Positions 44,601-56,102 of a stretch of 64,000 nt of DNA are shown in pieces. Below the pieces are notes generated by a model. That model was not told where the DNA came from, searched no databases, and saw only the letters and a program-made list of their open reading frames with translations. Position 1 is the stretch's first letter. Every line of letters starts with the position of its first letter. A program made the position numbers and the translations under genes. The stretch is from positions 62,001-126,000 of the forward strand of contig NW_024883110.1 in NCBI RefSeq assembly GCF_019059575.1. Reading direction: 5' to 3'. This DNA is from Amphibalanus amphitrite. Taxonomy: Eukaryota; Arthropoda; Thecostraca; Balanomorpha; Balanidae.

Positions 44601-47600
44601 GCCGCGTCTCAGAACAGCAGTGGGGAGGGAGGGCTACACTAAAGGCTGGTGATTGGTGCAAGGTGTTTGTGGTTGTGGAAGCTCTATGCAGCTGTAGGTC
44701 TGCGGAGGATTTTTAAGTAATCGGTTGTTTGTTTCACATGGGAAGCTGCATGGGATTGCGGGTAGGTATGTGGATGTTGACTGGAGTTGCTTTTTCTTCG
44801 TAGACTAAATAATATTGTAAGCATAGCTTTAGACGTTAGTAATTCATGAAGTCACTGACCTTTCTGTGCGCAGGGCGCCCACCCGGACAAGATGAAGAAG
44901 TGCGGGTACGACGTGTTCAAGATCCGTCCGAAGGAGGGTGAGGTGGCGTCTGGGCAGACGGTGTCTCTGCAGGTGCGGTTCAGCCCGCCGTACCCTGGGA
45001 AGCTGACGCAGCACTTCCAGCTGCTCTGCAAGCCGGCCAAGGAGCCTGTGTAAGTGCTGGGGTGAGGAGGGCGGGGTGTGGGCGGACACTGGAAGCCGGC
45101 CGAGATGCCTGTGAGTGATGGGGTGAGGAGAGCGGGGTGTGGTCGGGCACTGGAAGCCGGCCAAGGAGCCTGTGTGAGTGATGGTACTGGGGAGAGGATG
45201 ATGGCGCGGGTGGGTCGGTGGCGGTGCCACGGGCGCCTGCCGCCTGAGCTGGCCAGAGGACCGTGAGGTGGATTGCGATCGGACGGGAAGGGCTGCGGTT
45301 GGATACTCCGGGCCCGGCCATACTCCTGGCCCTATCGGTCAGTTATGAATGGCCAGGTAAGGGTGATAAGTAGCAAGCTAACCTGTGTTCGATTCGCTCC
45401 TTAACGTTTCAAAGACGCTCTGTGGTGACCAATCATGGTCATCGGGTGTTCTATGGGTGTTCATATTTAGTCGTGCCTGTGACAGTGCTCTGTGCGAGTC
45501 TGAAGTGTTCATCTGTCCCTCAGGGGCCGCGGCAGTGTGAGGTGGTATAACTGACCTGTGTTAACCCGTCCTCAGGGGCCAGCCGATGGTGGTGTACACG
45601 GTGCCGGTACGGGTCTCGGGCCGCGGCAGTGTGAGGTGTTATAACTGACCTGTGTTAACCCGTCCTCAGGGGTCAGCCGATGGTGGTGTACACGGTGCCG
45701 GTACGGGTCTCGGGCCGCGGCAGTGTGAGGTGTTATAACTGACCTGTGTTCCCCGTCCTCAGGGGCCAGCCGATGGTGGTGTACACGGTGCCAGTACGGG
45801 TCTCGGGCCGCGGCAGTGTGAGGTGTTATAACTGACCTGTGTTAACCCGTCCTCAGGGGCCAGCCGATGGTGGTGTATACGGTGCCGGTACGGGTCTCGG
45901 GCCGCGGCAGTGTGAGGTGTTATAACTGACCAGTGTTAACCCGTCCTCAGGGGCCAGCCGATGGTGGTGTACACGGTGCCGGTACGGGTCTCGGGCCGCG
46001 GCAGTGTGAGGTGTTATAACTGTCCTGTGTTCTGTCCTCAGGGGCCAGCCGATGGTGGTGTACACGGTGCCGGTACGGGTCTCGGGCCGCGGCAGTGTGA
46101 GGTGTTATAACTGACCTGTGTTAACCCGTCCTCAGGGGCCAGCCGATGGTGGTGTACACGGTGCCGGTACGGGTCTCGGGCCGCGGCAGTGTGAGGTGTT
46201 ATAACTGACCTGTGTTAACCCGTCCTCAGGGGCCAGCCGATGGTGGTGTACACGGTGCCGGTACGGGTCTCGGGCCGCGGCAGTGTGAGGTGTTATAACT
46301 GACCTGTGTTCTGTCCTCAGGGGCCAGCCGATGGTGGTGTACACGGTGCCGGTACGGGTCTCGGGCCGCGGCAGTGTGAGGTGTTATAACTGACCTGTGT
46401 TCCGTCCTCAGGGGCCAGCCGATGGTGGTGTACACGGTGCCGGTACGGGTCTCGGGCCGCGGCAGTGTGAGGTGGTATAACTGACCTGTGTTAACCCGTC
46501 CTCAGGGGCCAGCCGATGGTGGTGTACACGGTGCCGGTACGGGTCTCGGGCCGCGGCAGTGTGAGGTGTTATAACTGACCTGTGTTAACCCGTCCTCAGG
46601 GGCCAGCCGATGGTGGTGTACACGGTGCCGGTACGGGTCTCGGGCCGCGGCAGTGTGAGGTGTTATAACTGACCTGTGTTCCGTCCTCAGGGGCCAGCCG
46701 ATGGTGGTGTACACGGTGCCGGTACGGGTCTCGGGCCGCGGCAGTGTGAGGTGTTATAACTGACCTGTGTTAACCCGTCCTCAGGGGTCAGCCGATGGTG
46801 GTGTACACGGTGCCGGTACGGGTCTCGGGCCGCGGCAGTGTGAGGTGTTATAACTGACCTGTTCCCCGTCCTCAGGGGTCAGCCGATGGTGGTGTACACG
46901 GTGCCAGTACGGGTCTCGGGCCGCGGCAGTGTGAGGTGTTATAACTGACCTGTGTTAACCCGTCCTCAGGGGCCAGCCGATGGTGGTGTACACGGTGCCG
47001 GTACGGGTCTCGGGCCGCGGCAGTGTGAGGTGTTATAACTGACCTGTGTTAACCCGTCCTCAGGGGCCAGCCGATGGTGGTGTACACGGTGCCGGTACGG
47101 GTCTCGGGCCGCGGCAGTGTGAGGTGTTATAACTGACCTGTGTTCTGTCCTCAGGGGCCAGCCGATGGTGGTGTACACGGTGCCGGTACGGGTCTCGGGC
47201 CGCGGCAGTGTGAGGTGTTATAACTGACCTGTGTTCCGTCCTCAGGGGTCAGCCGATGGTGGTGTACACGGTGCCAGTACGGGTCTCGGGCCGCGGCAGT
47301 GTGAGGTGGTATAACTGACCTGTGTTAACCCGTCCTCAGGGGCCAGCCGATGGTGGTGTACACGGTGCCGGTACGGGTCTCGGGCCGCGGCAGTGTGAGG
47401 TGTTATAACTGACCTGTGTTCCGTCCTCAGGGGCCAGCCGATGGTGGTGTACACGGTGCCGGTACGGGTCTCGGGCCGCGGCAGTGTGAGGTGTTATAAC
47501 TGACCTGTGTTCCGTCCTCAGGGGTCAGCCGATGGTGGTGTACACGGTGCCAGTACGGGTCTCGGGCCGCGGCAGTGTGAGGTGTTATAACTGACCTGTG

Positions 47601-50600
47601 TTAACCCGTCCTCAGGGGCCAGCCGATGGTGGTGTACACGGTGCCGGTACGGGTCTCGGGCCGCGGCAGTGTGAGGTGTTATAACTGACCTGTGTTAACC
47701 CGTCCTCAGGGGCCAGCCGATGGTGGTGTACACGGTGCCGGTACGGGTCTCGGGCCGCGGCAGTGTGAGGTGTTATAACTGACCTGTGTTAACCCGTCCT
47801 CAGGGGCCAGCCGATGGTGGTGTACACGGTGCCGGTACGGGTCTCGGTCCGCGGCAGTGTGAGGTGTTATAACTGACCTGTGTTCTGTCCTCAGGGGCCA
47901 GCCGATGGTGGTGTACACGGTGCCGGTACGGGTCTCGGGCCGCGGCAGTGTGAGGTGTTATAACTGACCTGTGTTAACCCGTCCTCAGGGGTCAGCCGAT
48001 GGTGGTGTACACGGTGCCGGTACGGGTCTCGGGCCGCGGCAGTGTGAGGTGTTATAACTGACCTGTTCCCCGTCCTCAGGGGTCAGCCGATGGTGGTGTA
48101 CACGGTGCCAGTACGGGTCTCGGGCCGCGGCAGTGTGAGGTGTTATAACTGACCTGTGTTAACCCGTCCTCAGGGGCCAGCCGATGGTGGTGTACACGGT
48201 GCCGGTACGGGTCTCGGGCCGCGGCAGTGTGAGGTGTTATAACTGACCTGTGTTAACCCGTCCTCAGGGGCCAGCCGATGGTGGTGTACACGGTGCCGGT
48301 ACGGGTCTCGGGCCGCGGCAGTGTGAGGTGTTATAACTGACCTGTGTTCTGTCCTCAGGGGCCAGCCGATGGTGGTGTACACGGTGCCGGTACGGGTCTC
48401 GGGCCGCGGCAGTGTGAGGTGTTATAACTGACCTGTGTTCCGTCCTCAGGGGTCAGCCGATGGTGGTGTACACGATGCCAGTACGGGTCTCGGGCCGCGG
48501 CAGTGTGAGGTGGTATAACTGACCTGTGTTAACCCGTCCTCAGGGGCCAGCCGATGGTGGTGTACACGGTGCCGGTACGGGTCTCGGGCCGCGGCAGTGT
48601 GAGGTGTTATAACTGACCTGTGTTCCGTCCCTCAGGGGTCAGCCGATGGTGGTGTACACGGTGCCGGTACGGGTCTCGGGCCGCGGCAGTGTGAGGTGTT
48701 ATAACTGACCTGTGTTAACCCGTCCTCAGGGGCCAGCCGATGGTGGTGTACACGGTGCCGGTACGGGTCTCGGGCCGCGGCAGTGTGAGGTGTTATAACT
48801 GACCTGTGTTAACCCGTCCTCAGGGGCCAGCCGATGGTGGTGTACACGGTGCCGGTACGGGTCTCGGGCCGCGGCAGTGTGAGGTGTTATAACTGACCTG
48901 TGTTAACCCGTCCTCAGGGGTCAGCCGATGGTGGTGTACACGGTGCCGGTACGGGTCTCGGGCCGCGGCAGTGTGAGGTGTTATAACTGACCTGTGTTAA
49001 CCCGTCCTCAGGGGCCAGCCGATGGTGGTGTACACGGTGCCGGTACGGGTCTCGGGCCGCGGCAGTGTGAGGTGTTATAACTGACCAGTGTTAACCCGTC
49101 CTCAGGGGCCAGCCGATGGTGGTGTACACGGTGCCGGTACGGGTCTCGGGCCGCGGCAGTGTGAGGTGTTATAACTGACCTGTGTTAACCCGTCCTCAGG
49201 GGTCAGCCGATGGTGGTGTACACGGTGCCGGTACGGGTCTCGGGCCGCGGCAGTGTGAGGTGTTATAACTGACCTGTTCCCCGTCCTCAGGGGTCAGCCG
49301 ATGGTGGTGTACACGGTGCCAGTACGGGTCTCGGGCCGCGGCAGTGTGAGGTGTTATAACTGACCTGTGTTAACCCGTCCTCAGGGGCCAGCCGATGGTG
49401 GTGTACACGGTGCCGGTACGGGTCTCGGGCCGCGGCAGTGTGAGGTGTTATAACTGACCTGTGTTAACCCGTCCTCAGGGGCCAGCCGATGGTGGTGTAC
49501 ACGGTGCCGGTACGGGTCTCGGGCCGCGGCAGTGTGAGGTGTTATAACTGACCTGTGTTCTGTCCTCAGGGGCCAGCCGATGGTGGTGTACACGGTGCCG
49601 GTACGGGTCTCGGGCCGCGGCAGTGTGAGGTGTTATAACTGACCTGTGTTCCGTCCTCAGGGGTCAGCCGATGGTGGTGTACACGGTGCCAGTACGGGTC
49701 TCGGGCCGCGGCAGTGTGAGGTGGTATAACTGACCTGTGTTAACCCGTCCTCAGGGGCCAGCCGATGGTGGTGTACACGGTGCCGGTACGGGTCTCGGGC
49801 CGCGGCAGTGTGAGGTGTTATAACTGACCTGTGTTCCGTCCTCAGGGGCCAGCCGATGGTGGTGTACACGGTGCCGGTACGGGTCTCGGGCCGCGGCAGT
49901 GTGAGGTGTTATAACTGACCTGTGTTAACCCGTCCTCAGGGGCCAGCCGATGGTGGTGTACACGGTGCCGGTACGGGTCTCGGGCCGCGGCAGTGTGAGG
50001 TGTTATAACTGACCTGTGTTAACCCGTCCTCAGGGGTCAGCCGATGGTGGTGTACACGGTGCCGGTACGGGTCTCGGGCCGCGGCAGTGTGAGGTGTTAT
50101 AACTGACCTGTGTTAACCCGTCCTCAGGGGCCAGCCGATGGTGGTGTACACGGTGCCGGTACGGGTCTCGGGCCGCGGCAGTGTGAGGTGTTATAACTGA
50201 CCAGTGTTAACCCGTCCTCAGGGGCCAGCCGATGGTGGTGTACACGGTGCCGGTACGGGTCTCGGGCCGCGGCAGTGTGAGGTGTTATAACTGACCTGTG
50301 TTCCCCGTCCTCAGGGGCCAGCCGATGGTGGTGTACACGGTGCCGGTACGGGTCTCGGGCCGCGGCAGTGTGAGGTGTTATAACTGACCAGTGTTAACCC
50401 GTCCTCAGGGGCCAGCCGATGGTGGTGTACACGGTGCCGGTACGGGTCTCGGGCCGCGGCAGTGTGAGGTGTTATAACTGACCTGTGTTAACCCGTCCTC
50501 AGGGGCCAGCCGATGGTGGTGTACACGGTGCCGGTACGGGTCTCGGGCCGCGGCAGTGTGAGGTGTTATAACTGACCTGTGTTAACCCGTCCTCAGGGGC

Positions 50601-53225
50601 CAGCCGATGGTGGTGTACACGGTGCCGGTACGGGTCTCGGGCCGCGGCAGTGTGAGGTGTTATAACTGACCTGTGTTAACCCGTCCTCAGGGGCCAGCCG
50701 ATGGTGGTGTACACGGTGCCGGTACGGGTCTCGGGCCGCGGCAGTGTGAGGTGTTATAACTGACCTGTGTTAACCCGTCCTCAGGGGCCAGCCGATGGTG
50801 GTGTACACGGTGCCGGTACGGGTCTCGGGCCGCGGCAGTGTGAGGTGTTATAACTGACCTGTGTTAACCCGTCCTCAGGGGCCAGCCGATGGTGGTGTAC
50901 ACGGTGCCAGTACGGGTCTCGGGCCGCGGCAGTGTGAGGTGGTATAACTGACCTGTGTTCCCCGTCCTCAGGGGCCAGCCGATGGTGGTGTATACGGTGC
51001 CGGTACGGGTCTCGGGCCGCGGCAGTGTGAGGTGTTATAACTGACCTGTGTTAACCCGTCCTCAGGGGCCAGCCGATGGTGGTGTACACGGTGCCGGTAC
51101 GGGTCTCGGGCCGCGGCAGTGTGAGGTGGTATAACTGACCTGTGTTAACCCGTCCTCAGGGGCCAGCCGATGGTGGTGTACACGGTGCCGGTACGGGTCT
51201 CGGGCCGCGGCAGTGTGAGGTGTTATAACTGACCTGTGTTAACCCGTCCTCAGGGGCCAGCCGATGGTGGTGTACACGGTGCCGGTACGGGTCTCGGGCC
51301 GCGGCAGTGTGAGGTGTTATAACTGACCTGTGTTAACCCGTCCTCAGGGGCCAGCCGATGGTGGTGTACACGGTGCCGGTACGGGTCTCGGGCCGCGGCA
51401 GTGTGAGGTGTTATAACTGACCTGTGTTAACCCGTCCTCAGGGGCCAGCCGATGGTGGTGTACACGGTGCCGGTACGGGTCTCGGGCCGCGGCAGTGTGA
51501 GGTGTTATAACTGTCCTGTGTTCCGTCCTCAGGGGCCAGCCGATGGTGGTGTACACGGTGCCGGTACGGGTCTCGGGCCGCGGCAGTGTGAGGTGTTATA
51601 ACTGACCTGTGTTAACCCGTCCTCAGGGGTCAGCCGATGGTGGTGTACACGGTGCCGGTACGGGTCTCGGGCCGCGGCAGTGTGAGGTGTTATAACTGAC
51701 CTGTGTTAACCCGTCCTCAGGGGCCAGCCGATGGTGGTGTACACGGTGCCGGTACGGGTCTCGGGCCGCGGCAGTGTGAGGTGTTATAACTGACCTGTGT
51801 TAACCCGTCCTCAGGGGCCAGCCGATGGTGGTGTACACGGTGCCGGTACGGGTCTCGGGCCGCGGCAGTGTGAGGTGTTATAACTGACCTGTGTTAACCC
51901 GTCCTCAGGGGCCAGCCGATGGTGGTGTACACGGTGCCGGTACGGGTCTCGGGCCGCGGCAGTGTGAGGTGTTATAACTGACCTGTGTTAACCCGTCCTC
52001 AGGGGCCAGCCGATGGTGGTGTACACGGTGCCGGTACGGGTCTCGGGCCGCGGCAGTGTGAGGTGTTATAACTGACCTGTGTTAACCCGTCCTCAGGGGC
52101 CAGCCGATGGTGGTGTACACGGTGCCAGTACGGGTCTCGGGCCGCGGCAGTGTGAGGTGGTATAACTGACCTGTGTTAACCCGTCCTCAGGGGCCAGCCG
52201 ATGGTGGTGTACACGGTGCCGGTACGGGTCTCGGGCCGCGGCAGTGTGAGGTGTTATAACTGACCTGTGTTAACCCGTCCTCAGGGGCCAGCCGATGGTG
52301 GTGTACACGGTGCCGGTACGGGTCTCGGGCCGCGGCAGTGTGAGGTGTTATAACTGACCTGTGTTAACCCGTCCTCAGGGGCCAGCCGATGGTGGTGTAC
52401 ACGGTGCCGGTACGGGTCTCGGGCCGCGGCAGTGTGAGGTGGTATAACTGACCTGTGTTAACCCGTCCTCAGGGGCCAGCCGATGGTGGTGTACACGGTG
52501 CCGGTACGGGTCTCGGGCCGCGGCAGTGTGAGGTGTTATAACTGACCTGTGTTCCGTCCTCAGGGGTCAGCCGATGGTGGTGTACACGGTGCCAGTACGG
52601 GTCTCGGGCCGCGGCAGTGTGCTCGAGGACGGGGAAGACGAGGCGGACCTGCTGACCACTCCGCTGCACGTCTCCAGCCAAAGCTTCTACTTCGACCACT
52701 GGTCCATGTGCCACAAACTGGACGTGACCAACAAAACCTGCGAGGACTTGGATGTGAGTGAAGCTGCAGCTATTTTGTTAACGGAATAACCTAACAGCTA
52801 TATTATACGTTTGCTCTAGCTGGGACATGGGATGACTGGGAGACCTATTTTTGCTGGAGAATTCATCATGCTGCTCGATTTTATCGTATCCGATAAGTGC
52901 TGTGTCGGCCGCCGCTGCCCGCTAACCCCCGCTCTCTGTTCTCTCCCCGCAGGTGGACTACCACGTGACGGGTCCGTTCAAGGTGGTCTCGGGGCCCAAC
53001 GAGCGCACGCCCACCGAGCTGACCGAGGGCCGGCTGCTGGCGCCGTCGCAGCGCTACGTGCAGATGTCCATCTACTTCTGTCCGGAGGCGGTGGGCCAGT
53101 ACACCGGCGAGCTGCGCCTCTGGCTCGGCCACGCGCCCTGGAGCCACCTGGTGCAGCTGGGTGGCAACTGCCGGCCCGGCGAGCCGGAGGCCCTGCGCGA
53201 CACACAGCTGGCCGGCGGACTGTGA
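38698..53225 (+). CDS. CEP192: CEP192/SPD-2-like centrosomal scaffold protein
   Basis: Eleven exons: 38698-39033, 39865-40020, 40692-40872, 42464-42714, 42949-43066, 43485-43581, 43896-43953, 44241-44594, 44874-45049, 52564-52753, 52953-53225. All have GT..AG ends and agree in phase (0,0,1,0,1,2,0,0,2,0), giving 729 aa. The C-terminal ~270 residues align by eye with the end of human CEP192: ASH/MSP-type beta-sandwich segments (LSTDHLLFPLTALG; VRFSPPYPGKLTQHFQLLCK; KEPV, then VYTVPVRVSG; YFDHWSMCHKLDV; PEAVGQYTGELRLWLG). The family recruits PLK4, PLK1 and gamma-tubulin complexes to centrioles. Exon 1 encodes an acidic Leu/Glu-rich N terminus (AELSDLAEL-like), exon 8 a run of 12 prolines (about residues 433-444). 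At 729 aa it is far shorter than vertebrate CEP192 and nearer nematode SPD-2 (about 820). Six exon ends carry tandem copies of their splice junction. The assignment of exons 1-7 to this gene rests on phase and strand. Confidence 0.82.
39007..39250 (+). repeat. 54-bp tandem repeat over CEP192 exon-1 donor
   Basis: Copies start at 39007, 39061, 39115 and 39169, with a partial fifth near 39218. Each holds the last 27 exon bases (GAGATCGCCGACGGCTCGGT and onward) plus GTGGGT and 21 more bases. Donors at 39034, 39088 and 39142 are intact. In the fourth copy CAG|GT has become TAG|AT, giving a stop and no donor. The unit is 18 codons, so the reading frame continues through the repeats as VGGPLVGDREIADGSVFQ. 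Confidence 0.95.
39991..40100 (+). repeat. Duplicated CEP192 exon-2 end with donor
   Basis: GCCGCCCAGCCGAC(A/C)GGACT..GTG|GTGAGT occurs at the exon end (donor 40021) and again at 40065-40100 (donor 40095). The copy is preceded by TCCTCACAG, a plausible acceptor. This delimits a possible 30-nt in-frame microexon (40065-40094, AAQPTGLAAV). Confidence 0.9.
40326..40632 (-). mobile_element. 5'-truncated non-LTR retrotransposon, 3' end
   Basis: Minus-strand open frame from about 40630 to a stop at 40349-40347 encodes the typical C-terminal end of a non-LTR retrotransposon ORF2: LHRIGRSPSPQCEQC, then a Cys/His motif ending DTSEHLLLHCP, and a final segment with VVAALVGAARSLQSP. The stop TGA merges with a (CGA)n microsatellite, which is the presumed 3' tail. 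Only about 95 residues remain, as expected after 5' truncation. It is inserted antisense in CEP192 intron 2. The clade is not resolved. Confidence 0.75.
40840..41045 (+). repeat. 71-bp triplication of CEP192 exon-3 donor junction
   Basis: CGCCGCCTACGTCCGCCTCT..CAG|GTGGGT is repeated with donors at 40873, 40944 and 41015 (the last GTCAGT), exactly 71 bp apart. Extension to a later donor shifts the frame. A second tandem pair, GGGAGAGGGGGTCGGTGGGT, follows at 41060-41130. Confidence 0.9.
41170..42463 (+). other. Rest of CEP192 intron 3
   Basis: AT-richer DNA with no recognisable gene. The segment at 41280-41690 has the style of a dispersed repeat (GTGCGATATCTTGGTGACCAG). The acceptor CCGCAG ends at 42463. 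Confidence 0.5.
42696..42785 (+). repeat. 31-bp triplication of CEP192 exon-4 donor junction
   Basis: CTCAC(C/T)GACTTCCAG|GTCAGT occurs with donors at 42715 and 42746, and a third, diverged copy has GTATGT at 42777, all 31 bp apart. Use of later donors would shift the frame and run into TGA at 42736. Confidence 0.9.
45024..45195 (+). repeat. ~62-bp triplication of CEP192 exon-9 donor junction
   Basis: GGAAGCCGGCCAAGGAGCCT-like exon end followed by GTAAGT/GTGAGT is found with donors near 45050, 45111 and 45174. Each is followed by GGGGTGAGGAG(A/G)GCGGGGTG or a shortened version. Confidence 0.88.
45531..52563 (+). repeat. 7-kb array of ~93-bp acceptor/exon-10 units
   Basis: About 75 tandem units of 91-94 bp fill the end of CEP192 intron 9. 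Each holds TCCTCAG, then GGGGCCAGCCGATGGTGGTG and onward to CGCGGCAGT, which is the first ~58 bases of exon 10. A ~35-bp intronic part (AGGTGTTATAACTGACC..) follows. The last unit is the real exon 10 at 52564, where GTGCTCGAGG replaces GTGAGGTG. Variants differ mainly at GGC/GGT, CCG/CCA, TAC/TAT, GTGTTAACCCG versus GTGTTCCG, and GTT/GGT ATAAC. The 69-70 residue minus-strand frames in the array are shadows. Confidence 0.97.
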
Positions 53226-55187
53226 GTAGACGACCGAGGCGCGCCAGCGCTGCGCCGGCGCCGAGCCGCCAGTACTGCCGGGCTGCCGCCAGCGGCCGGC
53301 GACCCCACAACGACCTCCCCGCGACCCGGGCTGCTGGCGACCCCACAGCGACCTCCCCGCGACCCGGGCGGCGGGCCGGGCCGGAGCCAACCAATCTGAT
53401 GCATTTCAACGGTTGTAACTGTAAATGTCCCTTTTGTATAGTGGTTTTTTAATCATCGGTGCGCATGCACAACAATAACTGGTTTTCCAGGGCGCGCGAG
53501 ATTTGACCTTCCAATTGCCATATCACCCTGTTCATCAAGTAGATGTTTTTGATCGCATGCCATTTTTACTGTAGCTTTTTAACGACATTTTGACATCATG
53601 TGTGGACGCCGATCTGATGTTCGCTCGCCGGTTTTCACGATTCATTGTTTCGACATAGGCTGTGTGAGAGGGTCGTTGGGGCAGCTGTTCGCTCGCGCAG
53701 CTCGCCCTGTACAGTTTTCGTCCTGGCTGTTTGGTGGCAGCGCGCTGGCGCCGCTGACTTGAACGCTGGTTTTTGTAGTGGCAGGGAATGAACCGTTCTT
53801 GACGCGATAATTTCGGCCCCCAAAATTGTGTAGTCCCTGGAGTGTTTTATGAGGCAGTGTAGTATTTGGTGGAGGTTTCGGATTCCCTGCCTCATGAATT
53901 GGAAATGCGTAGTACTTACTAGTAGTAGGAGCATTTGGACTATCTCCTTGTCTTTCGGACCTAAATTAACCCTATGGTGATGCATGAAAAATCATGATCT
54001 GATTTTAACGTCAGATCTGTTTTACCTCCCGCTCGACACAAGCTTTATGGTCCGAGTAATGTTAACTACGGCCGACCTCTGGCTTTTGAGGCTGTTAGCT
54101 GATACCGGCTGCAATTTGTTGTACAAATGGGGTCCACTGGGACGATCGGCGCCGCTCGTGTTGTATTTGTATCCTGCGGCGGCCCCGCGGCGCCGCTGGC
54201 CAGTGGTGTGGCGGCGCTGAGTGTGTGTATACGAGCTTCCCGAGGGCCCGCTGTAAAGCGCGTCTGTAGTAGTAGAGCGCGTGTGCCAGGACGAGCCCCT
54301 CCCTCTCTGTTGATATTCTATTTATTGTGCGTGACCATGCGGTGTTTTGTCCCGCCGACCATTTCGGGTATTGACTATTGAGGCAGCGGTAAATGTTTGA
54401 GGTCCCGCCCCGCCAGGCCAAGGCCCTCGATTGTTCCTGGTAGCGCGCGGAGGCTGTGACGGGGCCAGTGGTTGCCGCTCCTCTGTTGACCGGGGCTTTT
54501 TTACCGCACTGACCGCCCCCCGCGGCCGGCGCCGGCGGGCGCTCGCTGAGCGCGGTCGTCCGGCGGGGGTCCGTGTGCCGTCACAGACCCTGCAGCTCTG
54601 AGGCGGGCTGTTATATGTTCGCTGCCGGCGCCACTGTGCGCCGTGACTGCCTCGGCGCTGTGCGTTTTCTGGTGGCTGCCGCGGCGCTGTGCGTTTTCTG
54701 GTGACTGCCGTTGCGCTGTGCGTTTTCTAGCGGCTGTTTGGTGTACGCTGTACGGAGTACGCTCTGTATCTAGAGGGCGCCCGGGCCCGTGCCGCTCACT
54801 GCCAGTTCGCTGCCCCCGAGGACCGCAGGCCTGACCAGTCGGCTCGGGGGTGGCCGATCGACCCCTCCCCCATCCGCGCCCGCCTCTCAGTGAGGGCGGC
54901 GCCTCAAAGACAATCCGTGCTTTCTACTGGATCATCAACAGCGAAATATATTTTTAACGTGTTTTACACCGTCTGTATCATTCAGCAGTGTGGGAAATGA
55001 TGGCAGATTAGCCAGCTGAAGCGATGCTTGCTTTCTGGCACATACGCTATGGCGCAGCGCCGCTAGTTAGCCCGTTTTTGTACAATTCAGTTTCCTTTTT
55101 TAGCAGGTGACAGTCGCAGTGTGCTGCAACTGTGATTTCGAAGGAGGATGTCTCTGTTAATTTAACCAGTTGCTGGAACATAATTTA
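53226..55187 (+). other. CEP192 3' flank with small GC-rich repeats
   Basis: Probable 3' UTR and downstream DNA. A duplication of CGACCTCCCCGCGACCCGGG lies at 53283-53370, and three ~29-bp copies of CTGTGCGTTTTCT(G/A)G lie at 54642-54735. No canonical AATAAA was found. No further gene is recognised. Confidence 0.5.
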
Positions 55188-56102
55188 TTAACCCTCGCCC
55201 GCACATGCCATTTTCCCATCCTAGAACGCACATGGGGGGGGGGTGGTTGCCACCCCCCCCCCGAGCCATTTCGTTCCTGTTGGAGATAGAGCTTAGCAGT
55301 AAAGACCAAAAAGATTCTTTAGGAAGAGACGAATCCAATGATACCCAGTTTTACCTTTTCAGGTCAGTCATTGACCTTCCAGGTCAGGTCAAACTAAAAA
55401 ATGTTGCTGTTTTGGGTCACCGTTGGATATCAAGTGCGCTGCTTATCAAATACCGATGACGATGCTGTTTTCTGGTGCCAAGCCAGCTAGAACCTCTTTG
55501 TCACACTATCCGACCAGAATTTTGCTGCTGAGGTCATTTCAGGTCAAGTTAGGTCAAGGTCAATTATATGTGTTTGTATGTCTGTGTGTGTCTGTGTGTA
55601 TACTGATGTGTGCACCGATTGTTTTTGGGTCCATATCACATGAAATCATGATCTGAGAAGCTTTTACCAAAAATGCAGTCAAAAAACTTCACAAAAAGTA
55701 AATTCAGCTTGCCTAAAACGCAATTATCTTAGATGACCTAGGTTGACCTTGACCCTGACCTTGACCCCTGTACATCGTCGAACAACATGTTCCATGATAG
55801 GTGGGAGGTAAGACTGGCAAAAAAGGCCGAAATCAGGGTGTCAAAAGCTCACAAGGCCCATGGCAAACGCAAGATGTTGAGAATTGGCCATTTGGGTCAT
55901 GACATGACCTGAAAAACAAGGTCATATCTCCGAAACCGAAAATCACAGAAACTTGAAATTTTCAGTGGACATCAAGAAAGGATGGACGAGCAGCTATACG
56001 AAAAATCAGCCTTCTAGCTCGAAAAATGTTGAGTGCAGAGCAGAAAGACTGCCTGGGGGGGGTGGCAACCACCCCCCCCCCCCATGTGCGGGCGAGGGTT
56101 AA
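55188..56102. mobile_element. Complete TTAA-flanked AGGTCA-rich element, 915 bp
   Basis: Both ends are clear: TTAACCCTCGCCCGCACATG on the left and CATGTGCGGGCGAGGGTTAA on the right. Just inside each is a G- or C-run with TGGTTGCCACC / GGTGGCAACCACC. The TTAA targets and CCCT ends fit a non-autonomous piggyBac-like element. The interior has many AGGTCA/TGACCT hexamers and no open reading frame of note. It sits between the convergent ends of the CEP192-like and cysteine-rich genes. Confidence 0.8.

Noticed and set aside
45531-52563. CRISPR-like appearance of regularly spaced repeats
   Set aside because: Eukaryotic context, and both the repeat and the intervening part are conserved between units; there are no unique spacers.
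45853-52714. Series of minus-strand frames of about 70 residues with identical peptides
   Set aside because: They are antisense translations of the ~93-bp array; the array is explained by copies of plus-strand exon 10 and its acceptor.
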